Shown here in pieces: positions 1 through 8,079 of a stretch of 64,000 bases of DNA. Location: positions 1 to 64,000 of the forward strand of contig CAMHST010000002.1 of the NCBI GenBank assembly GCA_946187865.1. Reading direction: 5' to 3'. The translations under genes and the position numbers were made by a program. The number at the start of each line of letters is the position of its first letter. Positions within the stretch are counted from its first letter, which is position 1. Source of the stretch: an uncultured Bacteroidales bacterium (GTDB lineage: Bacteria > Bacteroidota > Bacteroidia > Bacteroidales > UBA932). A model generated the notes under the pieces. That model was not told the origin of the DNA, did not search any database, and saw nothing but the letters and a program-made list of their open reading frames with translations.

Positions 1-994
1 GGTACTCCTTGAACAGGTTCACCCAGGCGTTGAGGTCGCTGGTGCAGTTGTTGCAATGGACCATGGCCACAGGTGCGCCGTCCGGCGTAGTGACAATGTC
101 AATGACCTCGTAAGGCTTGGACAGGTCCTTTTCCATGACGATCATGGAGAAGGAAGAGGTTCCGGCCGACACATTGCCGGTGCGGGGCTTCACCGCATTG
201 GTGGCCACCATGCCGGTACCGGCGTCGCCTTCCGGCGGGCAGAAGGGAACGCCCGGCTTCAGATGGCCGGAAATGTCCAGGTAACGGGCGCCGTCCTCGG
301 TGAGCACGCCGGCGTTTTCACCGGCCAGCAGCACCTTGGGCAGGATGTCCCGCAGCTTCCAGGGATATCCCTTGGGAGCTACCAGTTTCTCAAAAGCCTC
401 CACCCGTGCCATGTCGAAGTCCTTGGTGGCGGCATCGATGGGCATCATGCCGGAGGCGTCGCCCACACCCAGCACCTTGCGGCCGGTGAGCTTCCAGTGG
501 ATGTAACCGGCCAGAGTGGTGAAGAACACCACGTCCTTCACATGCGGCTCGCCGTCCAGGATGCACTGGTAAAGGTGCGACAGGCTCCAGCGAAGGGGCA
601 TGTTGAAGTTGAACAGGGCGCTGAGCTCCTTGGCTGCGGCACCGGTGTTGGTGTTGCGCCAGGTACGGAACGGAACCAGGAGCTGGTCGGCGCTGTTGAA
701 GGCCATGTAGCCATGCATCATGGCGCTGATGCCGATGGCGGCAAGGGAGGTGATGTCCGTGTTGTAATGGATACGGACATCTTCCCGCAGAGAGGAATAG
801 CACGCCTGCAGGCCGGTCCAGATGGCGTCCAGGCTGTAGGTCCAGTAACCGCCCTCGAACTGGTTCTCCCATTCGTGGGAGCCCTGGGCGATGGGATTGT
901 GCTCCTGGTCGATCAGGACGGCCTTGATGCGCGTACTGCCGAATTCGATGCCCAGGATGGCTTTCCCGGCATCTATGGTTTCGCGAGCAGTCAT
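1..994 (-). CDS. araB: L-ribulokinase, FGGY family (partial, C-terminus beyond window)
   Basis: ATP-dependent phosphorylation of L-ribulose to L-ribulose-5-phosphate, the second cytoplasmic step of arabinose use. I translated 331 codons from the ATG at 994; the reading frame is open to base 1, so the C-terminus is outside the window. The N-terminus carries the FGGY kinase phosphate-binding segment ([17 protein letters not shown], about residues 13-29). Further on are the sugar-domain sequences [11 protein letters not shown] and FRTWRNTNT and the glycine-rich [11 protein letters not shown]. The start lies 1 base after the araA stop codon, so translation is probably coupled. Assignment as ribulokinase rather than xylulokinase rests on the araA-araD neighbours. 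Confidence 0.93.
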   Translation of the reverse strand, partial: MTARETIDAGKAILGIEFGSTRIKAVLIDQEHNPIAQGSHEWENQFEGGYWTYSLDAIWTGLQACYSSLREDVRIHYNTDITSLAAIGISAMMHGYMAFNSADQLLVPFRTWRNTNTGAAAKELSALFNFNMPLRWSLSHLYQCILDGEPHVKDVVFFTTLAGYIHWKLTGRKVLGVGDASGMMPIDAATKDFDMARVEAFEKLVAPKGYPWKLRDILPKVLLAGENAGVLTEDGARYLDISGHLKPGVPFCPPEGDAGTGMVATNAVKPRTGNVSAGTSSFSMIVMEKDLSKPYEVIDIVTTPDGAPVAMVHCNNCTSDLNAWVNLFKEY

Positions 995-995
995 A

Positions 996-2531
996 CTACT
1001 TCAGGGCTTTGTTCAGCATGTAATAAACCTCGTTCATACGCAATTCGCGCTTGAACTTGTGGATGGTGGTATCCTTGCCGATGTGCAGGAATTCCACGCC
1101 GGTGAACTCGGCGAAGTCGCCCCAGTATTCGGCCGTGATGTCATAGCTGAAAGCGGAGTGATGGGTACCGCCGGCCAGGATCCAGGCGCAGGCACCGATC
1201 TCGAAGCTGGGACGCGGAATCCACAGGGCCGATGCAACCGGCAGCTTGGGCATAGGCTGCGGCTCGATGCAGTCTACATCCTGCACGATGACGCGGAAGC
1301 GGTTGCCCAGGTCCACGAGGGTGGCCTTGGCGCCAGGGCCGGTCTTGGAGGTGAACACCAGACGGGCGGTGGGCTGCTTGCGGATGCCGATACCCAGGAA
1401 GTGAACCTCCAGCTTGGGTTTGTCGCTGGCGATCATCGGGCTCACCTCCAGCATATGGCTCTGCAGGCAGGAGCTCTTTTCGCCGGCGAAGTTGAGGGTG
1501 TAGTCCTCCAGGAAGGAGTTTCCGCCCGGGAGGCCCTGGGACATCACCCACAGGGTGCGCTGCAGGCAGGCCGTCTTCCAGTCGCCTTCTGCGCCGAAGC
1601 CGTAACCCTCGACCATCAGGCGCTGGCAAGCCAGGCCGGGGATCTGGTCGAAGCCCACGAAGTTAGGGGCGTTCACGTCGGCATCGCCCAGGTCGTCGAA
1701 GTTGGTGGTGAAGGCAGTGGCGCCCTTGTCCTTCAGGATGCGGCGGAGGGCGATCTCCGCGCGGGCGGCGTTGCGCACCTTCTCCCAGTACACCTGCTCA
1801 CCGGTCTCGTCGATCTTGACGGTGTAGAGCTTCTTGTACTCTTCCACCAGGGCATCGGTCTCTTCCGGGGTCACTTTCTTCCAGTAATCCATCAGGGAAG
1901 ACACCGGGCAGTAATCTACGTGATAGCCCAGGCGCTGCTCGAACTCCACGCGGTCACCGTCCGTCACGGCCACGTTGTTCATATTCATACCGAACATCAG
2001 GCAGCGGACGTTACGGGCATCGGCCAGTGCAGCGCTCACGCGGGCGAAGATGGCGATGCGGCGCTGGGCCTCGGGATCCTTCCAGTAGCCCACCACCACC
2101 TTGCGGGGAACACGCATGCGGGCGCAGATGTGGCCGAACTCGATGTCGCCGTGGGCGCTCTGGTTCAGGTTCATAAAGTCCATATCGATGCTTTCCCAGG
2201 GAATCTCGGCATTGTACTGGGTGTGGAAGTGCAGCATCGGTTTCTGCAGGGTCTGGAGGCCCTTGATCCACATCTTGGCCGGAGAGAAGGTGTGCATCCA
2301 GGTAATCACACCCACGCACTTGGGCTCGTCGTTGGCGGCGCGCATCAGGTCTTCCACTTCCTTGCTGCTGTTGGCCGTGCCTTTATAGACAATCTTCACG
2401 GGAATGACGCCGGAGGCGTTGAGGCCTGCCACCATTTCCTTGGAATGAGCGTCTACCTGTACTACTGCGTCGCCACCATAAAGGAGCTGTGCTCCGGTGA
2501 TCCACCATAATTCGTTGTTTTCAAATGCCAT
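996..2531 (-). CDS. araA: L-arabinose isomerase
   Basis: Converts L-arabinose to L-ribulose in the cytoplasm. It is 511 residues from the ATG at 2531 ([10 protein letters not shown]), close to the usual length of about 500. An upstream in-frame ATG would add 28 residues but runs into the araD spacer and looks spurious. Family motifs are clear: [30 protein letters not shown] and [11 protein letters not shown], which hold the acidic and histidine residues that bind metal and catalyse the ketol transfer. It sits 22 bases after araD and directly before araB in the same operon. Confidence 0.97.
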   Translation of the reverse strand: MAFENNELWWITGAQLLYGGDAVVQVDAHSKEMVAGLNASGVIPVKIVYKGTANSSKEVEDLMRAANDEPKCVGVITWMHTFSPAKMWIKGLQTLQKPMLHFHTQYNAEIPWESIDMDFMNLNQSAHGDIEFGHICARMRVPRKVVVGYWKDPEAQRRIAIFARVSAALADARNVRCLMFGMNMNNVAVTDGDRVEFEQRLGYHVDYCPVSSLMDYWKKVTPEETDALVEEYKKLYTVKIDETGEQVYWEKVRNAARAEIALRRILKDKGATAFTTNFDDLGDADVNAPNFVGFDQIPGLACQRLMVEGYGFGAEGDWKTACLQRTLWVMSQGLPGGNSFLEDYTLNFAGEKSSCLQSHMLEVSPMIASDKPKLEVHFLGIGIRKQPTARLVFTSKTGPGAKATLVDLGNRFRVIVQDVDCIEPQPMPKLPVASALWIPRPSFEIGACAWILAGGTHHSAFSYDITAEYWGDFAEFTGVEFLHIGKDTTIHKFKRELRMNEVYYMLNKALK

Positions 2532-2553
2532 AGTTGTATTGTGTTTTGTGTTG

Positions 2554-3270
2554 TTATTTCTTTTTTTGGCCATAATACGCATTGGGGCCGTGCTTGCGGC
2601 TGTAATGCTTTTCAATCAGGTGCTTGTTCATGGAAGGGACGTGGGTAACCAGGTCCAGGGTGGGCAGCACCAGCGTGTTGGCGATGAAAGCCATCTTGGC
2701 CACTTCTTCCAGCACCACGGCGTTGTGCACGGCGTTGTCGGCATCCGTTCCCCAGGTGAAGGGGCCGTGGTTTTTCACCAGCACGGCCGGCGTATCCATC
2801 GGCGCCATATCCTTGAAACGCTCTACGATCACGTTGCCCGTCTCTTTCTCGTACTCGCCGAAGACCTCTTCCTTTTTCATATCGCGGGTGCAGGGGATGT
2901 CCTCGTGGAAATAGTCGGCGTGGGTGGTGCCGATATTGGGGATGTCCCGGCCGGCCTGGGCCCAGGCGGTGGCGTAGGTGCTGTGGGTGTGCACCACGCC
3001 GCCGATCTCCGGGAAGGCTTTGTACAGCGCCACGTGGGTGGGGGTGTCGCTGGAGGGGTTCAGATCCCCTTCTACCACCTTCCCGTCCAGGTCTACCACA
3101 ACCATATCCGAGGGTTTCATATCGTCATAGGACACGCCGCTGGGCTTGATCACTACCAGCCCGCTTTCACGGTCTATGGCACTCACGTTGCCCCAGGTGA
3201 AAATCACCAGGCCGTGCTTCACAAGGTCCAGGTTGGCCTTGCAAACTTTTGCTTTGAGTTCTTCCAACAT
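2554..3270 (-). CDS. araD: L-ribulose-5-phosphate 4-epimerase
   Basis: Class II aldolase/adducin-family epimerase that turns L-ribulose-5-phosphate into D-xylulose-5-phosphate. It has 238 residues, normal for AraD. Visible motifs are the N-terminal TWGNVSAID and KPSG phosphate-binding segments, the metal-binding VVHTHSTYA pair of histidines (about residues 94-97) and the later KNHGPFTWG. The start is 1 base after the symporter stop, so it is tightly coupled in the operon. The C-terminus ends in [13 protein letters not shown], typical of bacterial AraD. Confidence 0.97.
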   Translation of the reverse strand: MLEELKAKVCKANLDLVKHGLVIFTWGNVSAIDRESGLVVIKPSGVSYDDMKPSDMVVVDLDGKVVEGDLNPSSDTPTHVALYKAFPEIGGVVHTHSTYATAWAQAGRDIPNIGTTHADYFHEDIPCTRDMKKEEVFGEYEKETGNVIVERFKDMAPMDTPAVLVKNHGPFTWGTDADNAVHNAVVLEEVAKMAFIANTLVLPTLDLVTHVPSMNKHLIEKHYSRKHGPNAYYGQKKK

Positions 3271-3271
3271 A

Positions 3272-5221
3272 TTACCACAGGATTACATAAAGGACAGTGA
3301 CGATGAGGCAGATGGCCAGGGCGCCCCAGTTGTACCCCTTGCTGGTATGGAAGAGGGTGAGGTCGATCGGAAGCGCCTTGGTGTCTTTCTTCTTGTCAAA
3401 GACATTGCTGTACAGCCAGACGGCCTGCACACCCACCAGGACCCCGAAGAAGAAGAAGGCCTGGAAGCCGATATCGTTCAGATAGGCGATGACGTGGTTG
3501 TCCGGCGTAGCGGATGCCGGGAGGCAGGCACCCCAGATGACCACAACGGCGGCCATCAGGATGAAGAACAGGCCGGTGCAGCCCAGGATCCGGGCCCACT
3601 TGACCATGCTTTTCTTGTCCTCGGGCTTGAGATCCTCTGCATCCACCACCTTCTTGTCTATCAGGGACATGATGATATGGAAGGTGACCAGGATGATGAA
3701 GATGTAACCGGCACGCAACTGAAACGGCACGCCGCCCAGGAAAATCTTGAACAGGATACCCAGCGGGATCACGATGATGGCGCTCCAAACGGCGGCGCGG
3801 GCGCTGGAACGCTTCCACAGCAGGCCCAGGCCGAACACCACGATGATACCGGGATAGATGAAGCCGGAGTATTCCTGGATGTACTGGAAGGCCTGGTCCA
3901 GGCTGCCCAGCAGCGGTTTCACGGCGATAAGGGCAATCACGAGCGCGCACAGCGAAGTGATCCGGCCCACGTTCACCAGCTTCTTGTCAGAGGCGTCCTT
4001 GTTGATGTACTTCTTATAGATGTCCATGGTGAACAGCGTGGAAGTGGAGTTGAGCATGGAAGCCAGCGAGGAGATGATGGCGGCGGCCAGGGCGGCGAAG
4101 GTAAGGCCCTTCACGCCCACCGGGGTGAAGTTGCGCACCAGCCAGGGGTAAGCGTCGTCGGAGACATTGATGGCACCCTGGAGATGGTTGAACGCTTCCG
4201 GATGCAGGGAAATGTAGTAGGCGCAGATACCGGGAAGGCAAACGATGAAGGGGATCAATATTTTAAGGAAACCGGCAAACACCAGACCCTTCTGGGCTTC
4301 CTCGATGCTCTTGGCGGCCAGACCCTTCTGGATGATGTACTGGTTGAAGCCCCAGTAACCCAGGTTGGTGAGCCACACACCGCCCACGACGGCGGCGATG
4401 CCGGGCACATTGGCGAATCCGGCCGGATTGTGGCTCTCCTGGATGACCAGGTGCAAGTGCGTGTCGTGCAGGTGGGTTCCCGTAGTCAGGTCACGGTAGA
4501 TGTTGCTCAGACCGGCCAGGGCGCCTTCTCCGCCACCCACGGCCTTCAGGGCGAACCAGGCGGTGATGAGGCCGCCGCCCACCAGGAAGGTAACCTGCAG
4601 GACGTCGGTCCAGGCTACGGAGGCCAGGCCGCCGTAGATGGAGTAGATACCGGCAATCAGGAACAGGCACACCACGATGACCATCCGCATGGAGATGGTG
4701 ATGCTGCCTATCTCCAGCATGGCACCCTGCAGACCCAGGATCTGCTCGATGGCCAGGGCGCCCAGCCAGGCGACGGAAGTCAGGTTCACGAACACATACA
4801 GGAACAGCCACAGGATAGAGAACGCAAGTCCCACACCGTCGTTGTAGCGCTCCCTGAGGAACTGCGGGATGGTGAAGATTTTCCGCTTGAGCATGATGGG
4901 CAGCAGGAACTTACCGATCACAACCAGGGTAACGGCGGCCATCAGCTCATAGGCGGCGGTGGCGATACCGTCGGCATAGGAGGTGCCGGACATGCCGATA
5001 AACTGTTCCGCCGAGATGTTGGCGGCAATCAGAGAGGCGCCCACCGCCCACCAGGTGAGGGTGTTGCCCGCCAGGAAGTAATCGTTGGCGCTCTTCTCCT
5101 GGCCTTTCTTGTTGCGACCCAGAAAGAGTCCCAGGAAAATGAGCACGGCCAGGTAGATCAGGACGATCACCAGGTCGATGGTCCGGAAACCGGACGCCGA
5201 GATTTGGTCTAGGATACTCAT
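3272..5221 (-). CDS. Sodium:solute symporter (SSS family), probable L-arabinose transporter
   Basis: Inner-membrane sodium-coupled sugar symporter of 649 residues with about 14 hydrophobic helices. SGLT-type hallmarks are [19 protein letters not shown] near residue 40, [14 protein letters not shown] near 66, and the central [13 protein letters not shown]. It lies between araR and araD with gaps of 3 and 1 bases, so arabinose is the obvious substrate; an SSS transporter occupies the same place in the arabinose locus of Bacteroides. The sugar specificity is inferred from context only. Confidence 0.9.
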   Translation of the reverse strand: MSILDQISASGFRTIDLVIVLIYLAVLIFLGLFLGRNKKGQEKSANDYFLAGNTLTWWAVGASLIAANISAEQFIGMSGTSYADGIATAAYELMAAVTLVVIGKFLLPIMLKRKIFTIPQFLRERYNDGVGLAFSILWLFLYVFVNLTSVAWLGALAIEQILGLQGAMLEIGSITISMRMVIVVCLFLIAGIYSIYGGLASVAWTDVLQVTFLVGGGLITAWFALKAVGGGEGALAGLSNIYRDLTTGTHLHDTHLHLVIQESHNPAGFANVPGIAAVVGGVWLTNLGYWGFNQYIIQKGLAAKSIEEAQKGLVFAGFLKILIPFIVCLPGICAYYISLHPEAFNHLQGAINVSDDAYPWLVRNFTPVGVKGLTFAALAAAIISSLASMLNSTSTLFTMDIYKKYINKDASDKKLVNVGRITSLCALVIALIAVKPLLGSLDQAFQYIQEYSGFIYPGIIVVFGLGLLWKRSSARAAVWSAIIVIPLGILFKIFLGGVPFQLRAGYIFIILVTFHIIMSLIDKKVVDAEDLKPEDKKSMVKWARILGCTGLFFILMAAVVVIWGACLPASATPDNHVIAYLNDIGFQAFFFFGVLVGVQAVWLYSNVFDKKKDTKALPIDLTLFHTSKGYNWGALAICLIVTVLYVILW

Positions 5222-5224
5222 ATA

Positions 5225-5908
5225 CTAAATTTTGAAGATTGATTGTCCGTCGTATTTGTCGGGATTGAAGCGGTACAGGGCGGCGGCCCTGCGGGACATG
5301 GTCCTGTCCAGCCCGCCGGTTTTCTCTATATAATCCATGGAGGCGATGCGCTTGCGGAAGTTGCGTTTGTCCATGGCCTGGCCGAAGATGGCCTCGTACA
5401 AGGCCTGGAGCTGGGTCAGGGTGAACTCTTCCGGGAGAAGATTGATCCCTACCGGCTTCACCGACGCCTGGTAGCGCATGAAACGCAGGGCGTCCCGCAC
5501 CATGGCGCCGTGGTCGAAGATGAGCGGGGGGACATCCGGGAGCTTTACCCAGAAGGCATTGTGCGCACGCACCAGTTCGCGGTTGTACTTTTTGATATCT
5601 ACCAGCGCATAGTAGGCGGCCGATACCACCCGTTCCCCGGGGTCCCGCTCCGGGGCGCCGTAGGTGTGCACCTGGCTCATGTACAGGTCACTGAGCCCGG
5701 TGAGTTCCGCCACCACCCGGCGGGCGGCCGCATCTACGCTCTCCCCTTCCTCCACGAAGCCGCCCATCAGGGACCACTGCCCCCTGGCGGGCTCGAAGTT
5801 GCGCTTCAGAAGAAGCAGGCTCAACTCCCCATCCTCGAAGCCGAAGATGATGCAGTCCACGGCGACGTGGAACTTGGGATGAATGTTATAATAGGCTTTT
5901 GGGGCCAT
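5225..5908 (-). CDS. araR: Nudix-type transcriptional regulator of arabinose utilisation
   Basis: 227 residues: an N-terminal Nudix fold (about 12-140) and a C-terminal winged helix (about 150-220, LLPEEFTLTQLQALYEAIFG then RNFRKRIASM). The Nudix box is degenerate: GGFVEEGESVDAAARR is followed by VVAELTGL, so the REUXEE core is broken, as expected for an NrtR-type ligand sensor rather than a hydrolase. A Nudix AraR repressing arabinose genes is established in Bacteroides thetaiotaomicron. Here it is the first gene of the arabinose operon and faces a palindrome-rich promoter region, consistent with autoregulation. Confidence 0.92.
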   Translation of the reverse strand: MAPKAYYNIHPKFHVAVDCIIFGFEDGELSLLLLKRNFEPARGQWSLMGGFVEEGESVDAAARRVVAELTGLSDLYMSQVHTYGAPERDPGERVVSAAYYALVDIKKYNRELVRAHNAFWVKLPDVPPLIFDHGAMVRDALRFMRYQASVKPVGINLLPEEFTLTQLQALYEAIFGQAMDKRNFRKRIASMDYIEKTGGLDRTMSRRAAALYRFNPDKYDGQSIFKI

Positions 5909-5922
5909 TAGTCCGGGTGTTA

Positions 5923-5938
5923 TGTTACAGCAGTAACA
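5923..5938. promoter_or_regulatory. Small inverted repeat in the araR leader
   Basis: Perfect 6-base arms TGTTAC and GTAACA around a 4-base spacer. It lies in the araR 5' leader, just downstream of the predicted start of transcription. Candidate secondary operator or RNA hairpin; function not shown. Confidence 0.4.
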
Positions 5939-5948
5939 AGTGGTGTTG

Positions 5949-5956
5949 CAAATATA
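5949..5956 (-). promoter_or_regulatory. araR operon promoter (-7 box TATATTTG)
   Basis: On the minus strand TATATTTG matches the Bacteroidetes TAnnTTTG -7 consensus. A TTG lies 20 bases upstream at 5977-5979, inside the large palindrome. The araR ATG is 40 bases downstream. Confidence 0.7.
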
Positions 5957-5960
5957 TGTA

Positions 5961-5989
5961 TTTTAAAGTGTAAAAACAACACTTTAAAA
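5961..5989. promoter_or_regulatory. 29-bp palindrome, candidate AraR operator
   Basis: Perfect 11-base arms TTTTAAAGTGT (5961-5971) and ACACTTTAAAA (5979-5989) flank a 7-base spacer. The palindrome covers the -33 region of the araR promoter, where a bound protein would block RNA polymerase. It sits between the araR operon and the GH97-GH9 pair, so it could act on both, although it is about 65 bases upstream of the GH97 -33 position. That AraR binds here is inferred. Confidence 0.6.
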
Positions 5990-6077
5990 CTTTTTTGCAT
6001 AATTTAAATTCCAACCAAAAAATATGACAATGGGGTCAATCGGCCTCCCGCCTTTAGGAATATCCGATTCCGCTTAT

Positions 6078-6085
6078 TATCTTTG
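6078..6085 (+). promoter_or_regulatory. GH97 promoter (-7 box TATCTTTG)
   Basis: Exact TAnnTTTG match, with a weak -33 (TTTA, 6053-6056) 21 bases upstream. The GH97 ATG begins 14 bases after the box, so the leader is very short. Confidence 0.65.
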
Positions 6086-6099
6086 AAAAAAATAATCAC

Positions 6100-8043
6100 A
6101 TGAAAAAAGCACTTCTCGCAGCCTTCCTACTAGCCGCCTCCCTTTCCCTGTACGCCCGCACAGAGCGTGTCAGCGGCCCCGACGGCCGTCTCACGTTTGC
6201 CCTGGACGACACAGGCGGAAAACCCACCTACACAGTAAGCCTGGACGGCGTTCCTTTCCTGGAGCCCTCTCCCCTGGGCCTGAAAACCAACGTGGGCGAC
6301 TACACGGAAGGGCTCTCCCTTTCCGGCTTCACCGTAGAGCCGGTCCAAGACGACTACAGCGTCCCCAACATCAAAACTTCCACGGTGCACTACCGTGCCA
6401 ACAAGGCCGTTTACAGTTTCGACAAAAACGGGAAGCCCGCCCTGGACGTGATTGTGCAGGTGAGCGCGAACGACATCGCCTTCCGTTACCGGGTCTATGC
6501 CCCCCGCCGGGACACCCGGGTGTGCCGCGTGTGGGAAGAGGCCACGGGCTATGTCTTCCCGAAAGGCACCAAGGGCTTCCTGAGCAAGCAGATGCCGCCG
6601 ATGGCCGGCTTCGCCCGCACCACTCCCAGCTATGAGACCACCTACGACGGGGACCAGCCCCTGGGACAGAACGGAGACGGGTTCGGCTATGTCTTCCCCG
6701 CCCTCTTCCGCACGGGAGACAAGGGCTGGGTGCTGGTCAGCGAGACCGGCGTGAACGGCAGATACTGCGGCTCCCGCCTGGAAGGCCGCCCGGACGGCTC
6801 CTACCGGATTGCCTATCCCCTGGAAGAGGAAGCCAACGGCAACGGAACCGCCGCGCCGGGCATCAACACGCCCGGATACACCCCCTGGCGCACCATCACC
6901 GTCGGGGAAACCCTGAAGCCCATCACCGAGACCACCGTGGCCTGGGATGTGGTGGAGCCCCTGTACGAGCCCTCCATCGACTATGAAGGCTCCCGCGGCA
7001 GCTGGAGCTGGATTCTCAAGATGGACGCCAACACCACCTATCCCGTCCAGCTGCAGTACATAGACCTCAGCGCCGCCATGGGCTGGGAAACCATCCTGGT
7101 AGACGCCCTCTGGGACACCCAGATCGGCCGGGAAAACATGGAGAAAATCGCCGCCTACGCCAAGGAAAAGGGCGTACGGCTGTTTGTCTGGTACAACTCC
7201 AACGGCTATTGGAACGACGCCCCTCAGGGCCCGCACGGCCGCATGGACAACATCATCGAGCGCCGCAAGGAGATGGCCTGGCTGCGCTCCATCGGCGCCA
7301 AGGGCATCAAGGTAGATTTCTTCGGCTCCGACAAGCAGCAGACCCTCCAGCTCTATGAAGACATCCTGGCCGATGCCAACGACTTCGGCCTGCAGTGCGT
7401 CTTCCACGGCTGCACCCTGCCCCGCGGCTGGGAACGGATGTACCCCAACTTCGCATCGGCCGAGGCCGTCCTGGCCAGCGAGAACCTCTACTTCTCCCAG
7501 GGCCGCTGCGACACCGAGGCCCAGCAGGCGGCTATGCACCCCTTCATCCGCAACACCGTGGCGTCTATGGACTTTGGCGGCAGCACCCTGAACAAGGTGT
7601 ACAACCCGGAGAACGACCCGTCCAAGCGGGGCTCCGTGCGCCGCACCTCGGACGTGTTCGCCCTGGCCACCGCCATCCTGTTCCAAAGCCCGGTACAGCA
7701 CTTTGCCATTACCCCGGAGAACCTCACGGACGCCCCCGGGTGGGCGCTGGATTTCATGAAGCAGGTCCCCACCCGCTGGGACGAGGTCCGCTTCCTGGAC
7801 GGCTATCCCGGGAAATACGCCATCCTGGCCCGCCGCTGCGGCTCCCGCTGGTACATCTGCGGCATCAACGCCGACAAAAAAACCTTGAAAGTGAAGCTGG
7901 ATCTCCCCATGCTCTCCAAGGGTGAGCTTACCGTCTATGCCGACGACTCCTCCCTGAAGGGAAGCTGCCGCACGGAGACCTTCAAGGGCGGCGCCTTCAC
8001 CGTGGAAATCCCCTGCAACGGCGGCGTGGTGCTGGTGCAATAA
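6100..8043 (+). CDS. Glycoside hydrolase family 97, retaining type (alpha-galactosidase or beta-L-arabinopyranosidase)
   Basis: 647 residues with a cleaved signal peptide (MKKALLAAFLLAASLSLYA) and no lipobox. Three parts of the family are visible: an N-terminal beta-supersandwich (about 25-280), a TIM barrel (about 290-550) and a C-terminal beta domain (about 555-645). The barrel has KVDFFGSD with Asp406 where retaining GH97 enzymes keep their nucleophile, and an acidic acid/base region (SAEAVLASENL, Glu455/Glu461). Inverting alpha-glucosidases of the SusB type lack that Asp. Retaining GH97 enzymes include alpha-galactosidases and beta-L-arabinopyranosidases; the arabinose context makes the latter attractive but does not prove it. 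Probably co-transcribed with the GH9 gene. Confidence 0.88.
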   Translation: MKKALLAAFLLAASLSLYARTERVSGPDGRLTFALDDTGGKPTYTVSLDGVPFLEPSPLGLKTNVGDYTEGLSLSGFTVEPVQDDYSVPNIKTSTVHYRANKAVYSFDKNGKPALDVIVQVSANDIAFRYRVYAPRRDTRVCRVWEEATGYVFPKGTKGFLSKQMPPMAGFARTTPSYETTYDGDQPLGQNGDGFGYVFPALFRTGDKGWVLVSETGVNGRYCGSRLEGRPDGSYRIAYPLEEEANGNGTAAPGINTPGYTPWRTITVGETLKPITETTVAWDVVEPLYEPSIDYEGSRGSWSWILKMDANTTYPVQLQYIDLSAAMGWETILVDALWDTQIGRENMEKIAAYAKEKGVRLFVWYNSNGYWNDAPQGPHGRMDNIIERRKEMAWLRSIGAKGIKVDFFGSDKQQTLQLYEDILADANDFGLQCVFHGCTLPRGWERMYPNFASAEAVLASENLYFSQGRCDTEAQQAAMHPFIRNTVASMDFGGSTLNKVYNPENDPSKRGSVRRTSDVFALATAILFQSPVQHFAITPENLTDAPGWALDFMKQVPTRWDEVRFLDGYPGKYAILARRCGSRWYICGINADKKTLKVKLDLPMLSKGELTVYADDSSLKGSCRTETFKGGAFTVEIPCNGGVVLVQ

Positions 8044-8079
8044 TATGAAATGAACGACAATCTAACGATACTCCGACAC

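Noticed and set aside
3146..5212. A 688-codon plus-strand frame opposite the symporter
   Set aside because: Asp/His/Gln-rich antisense frame with no membrane segments or motif, while the minus strand gives a complete SSS transporter.
5909..6099. Riboswitch upstream of araR
   Set aside because: The leader is only about 40 bases and shows simple inverted repeats typical of protein operators, not a folded aptamer.
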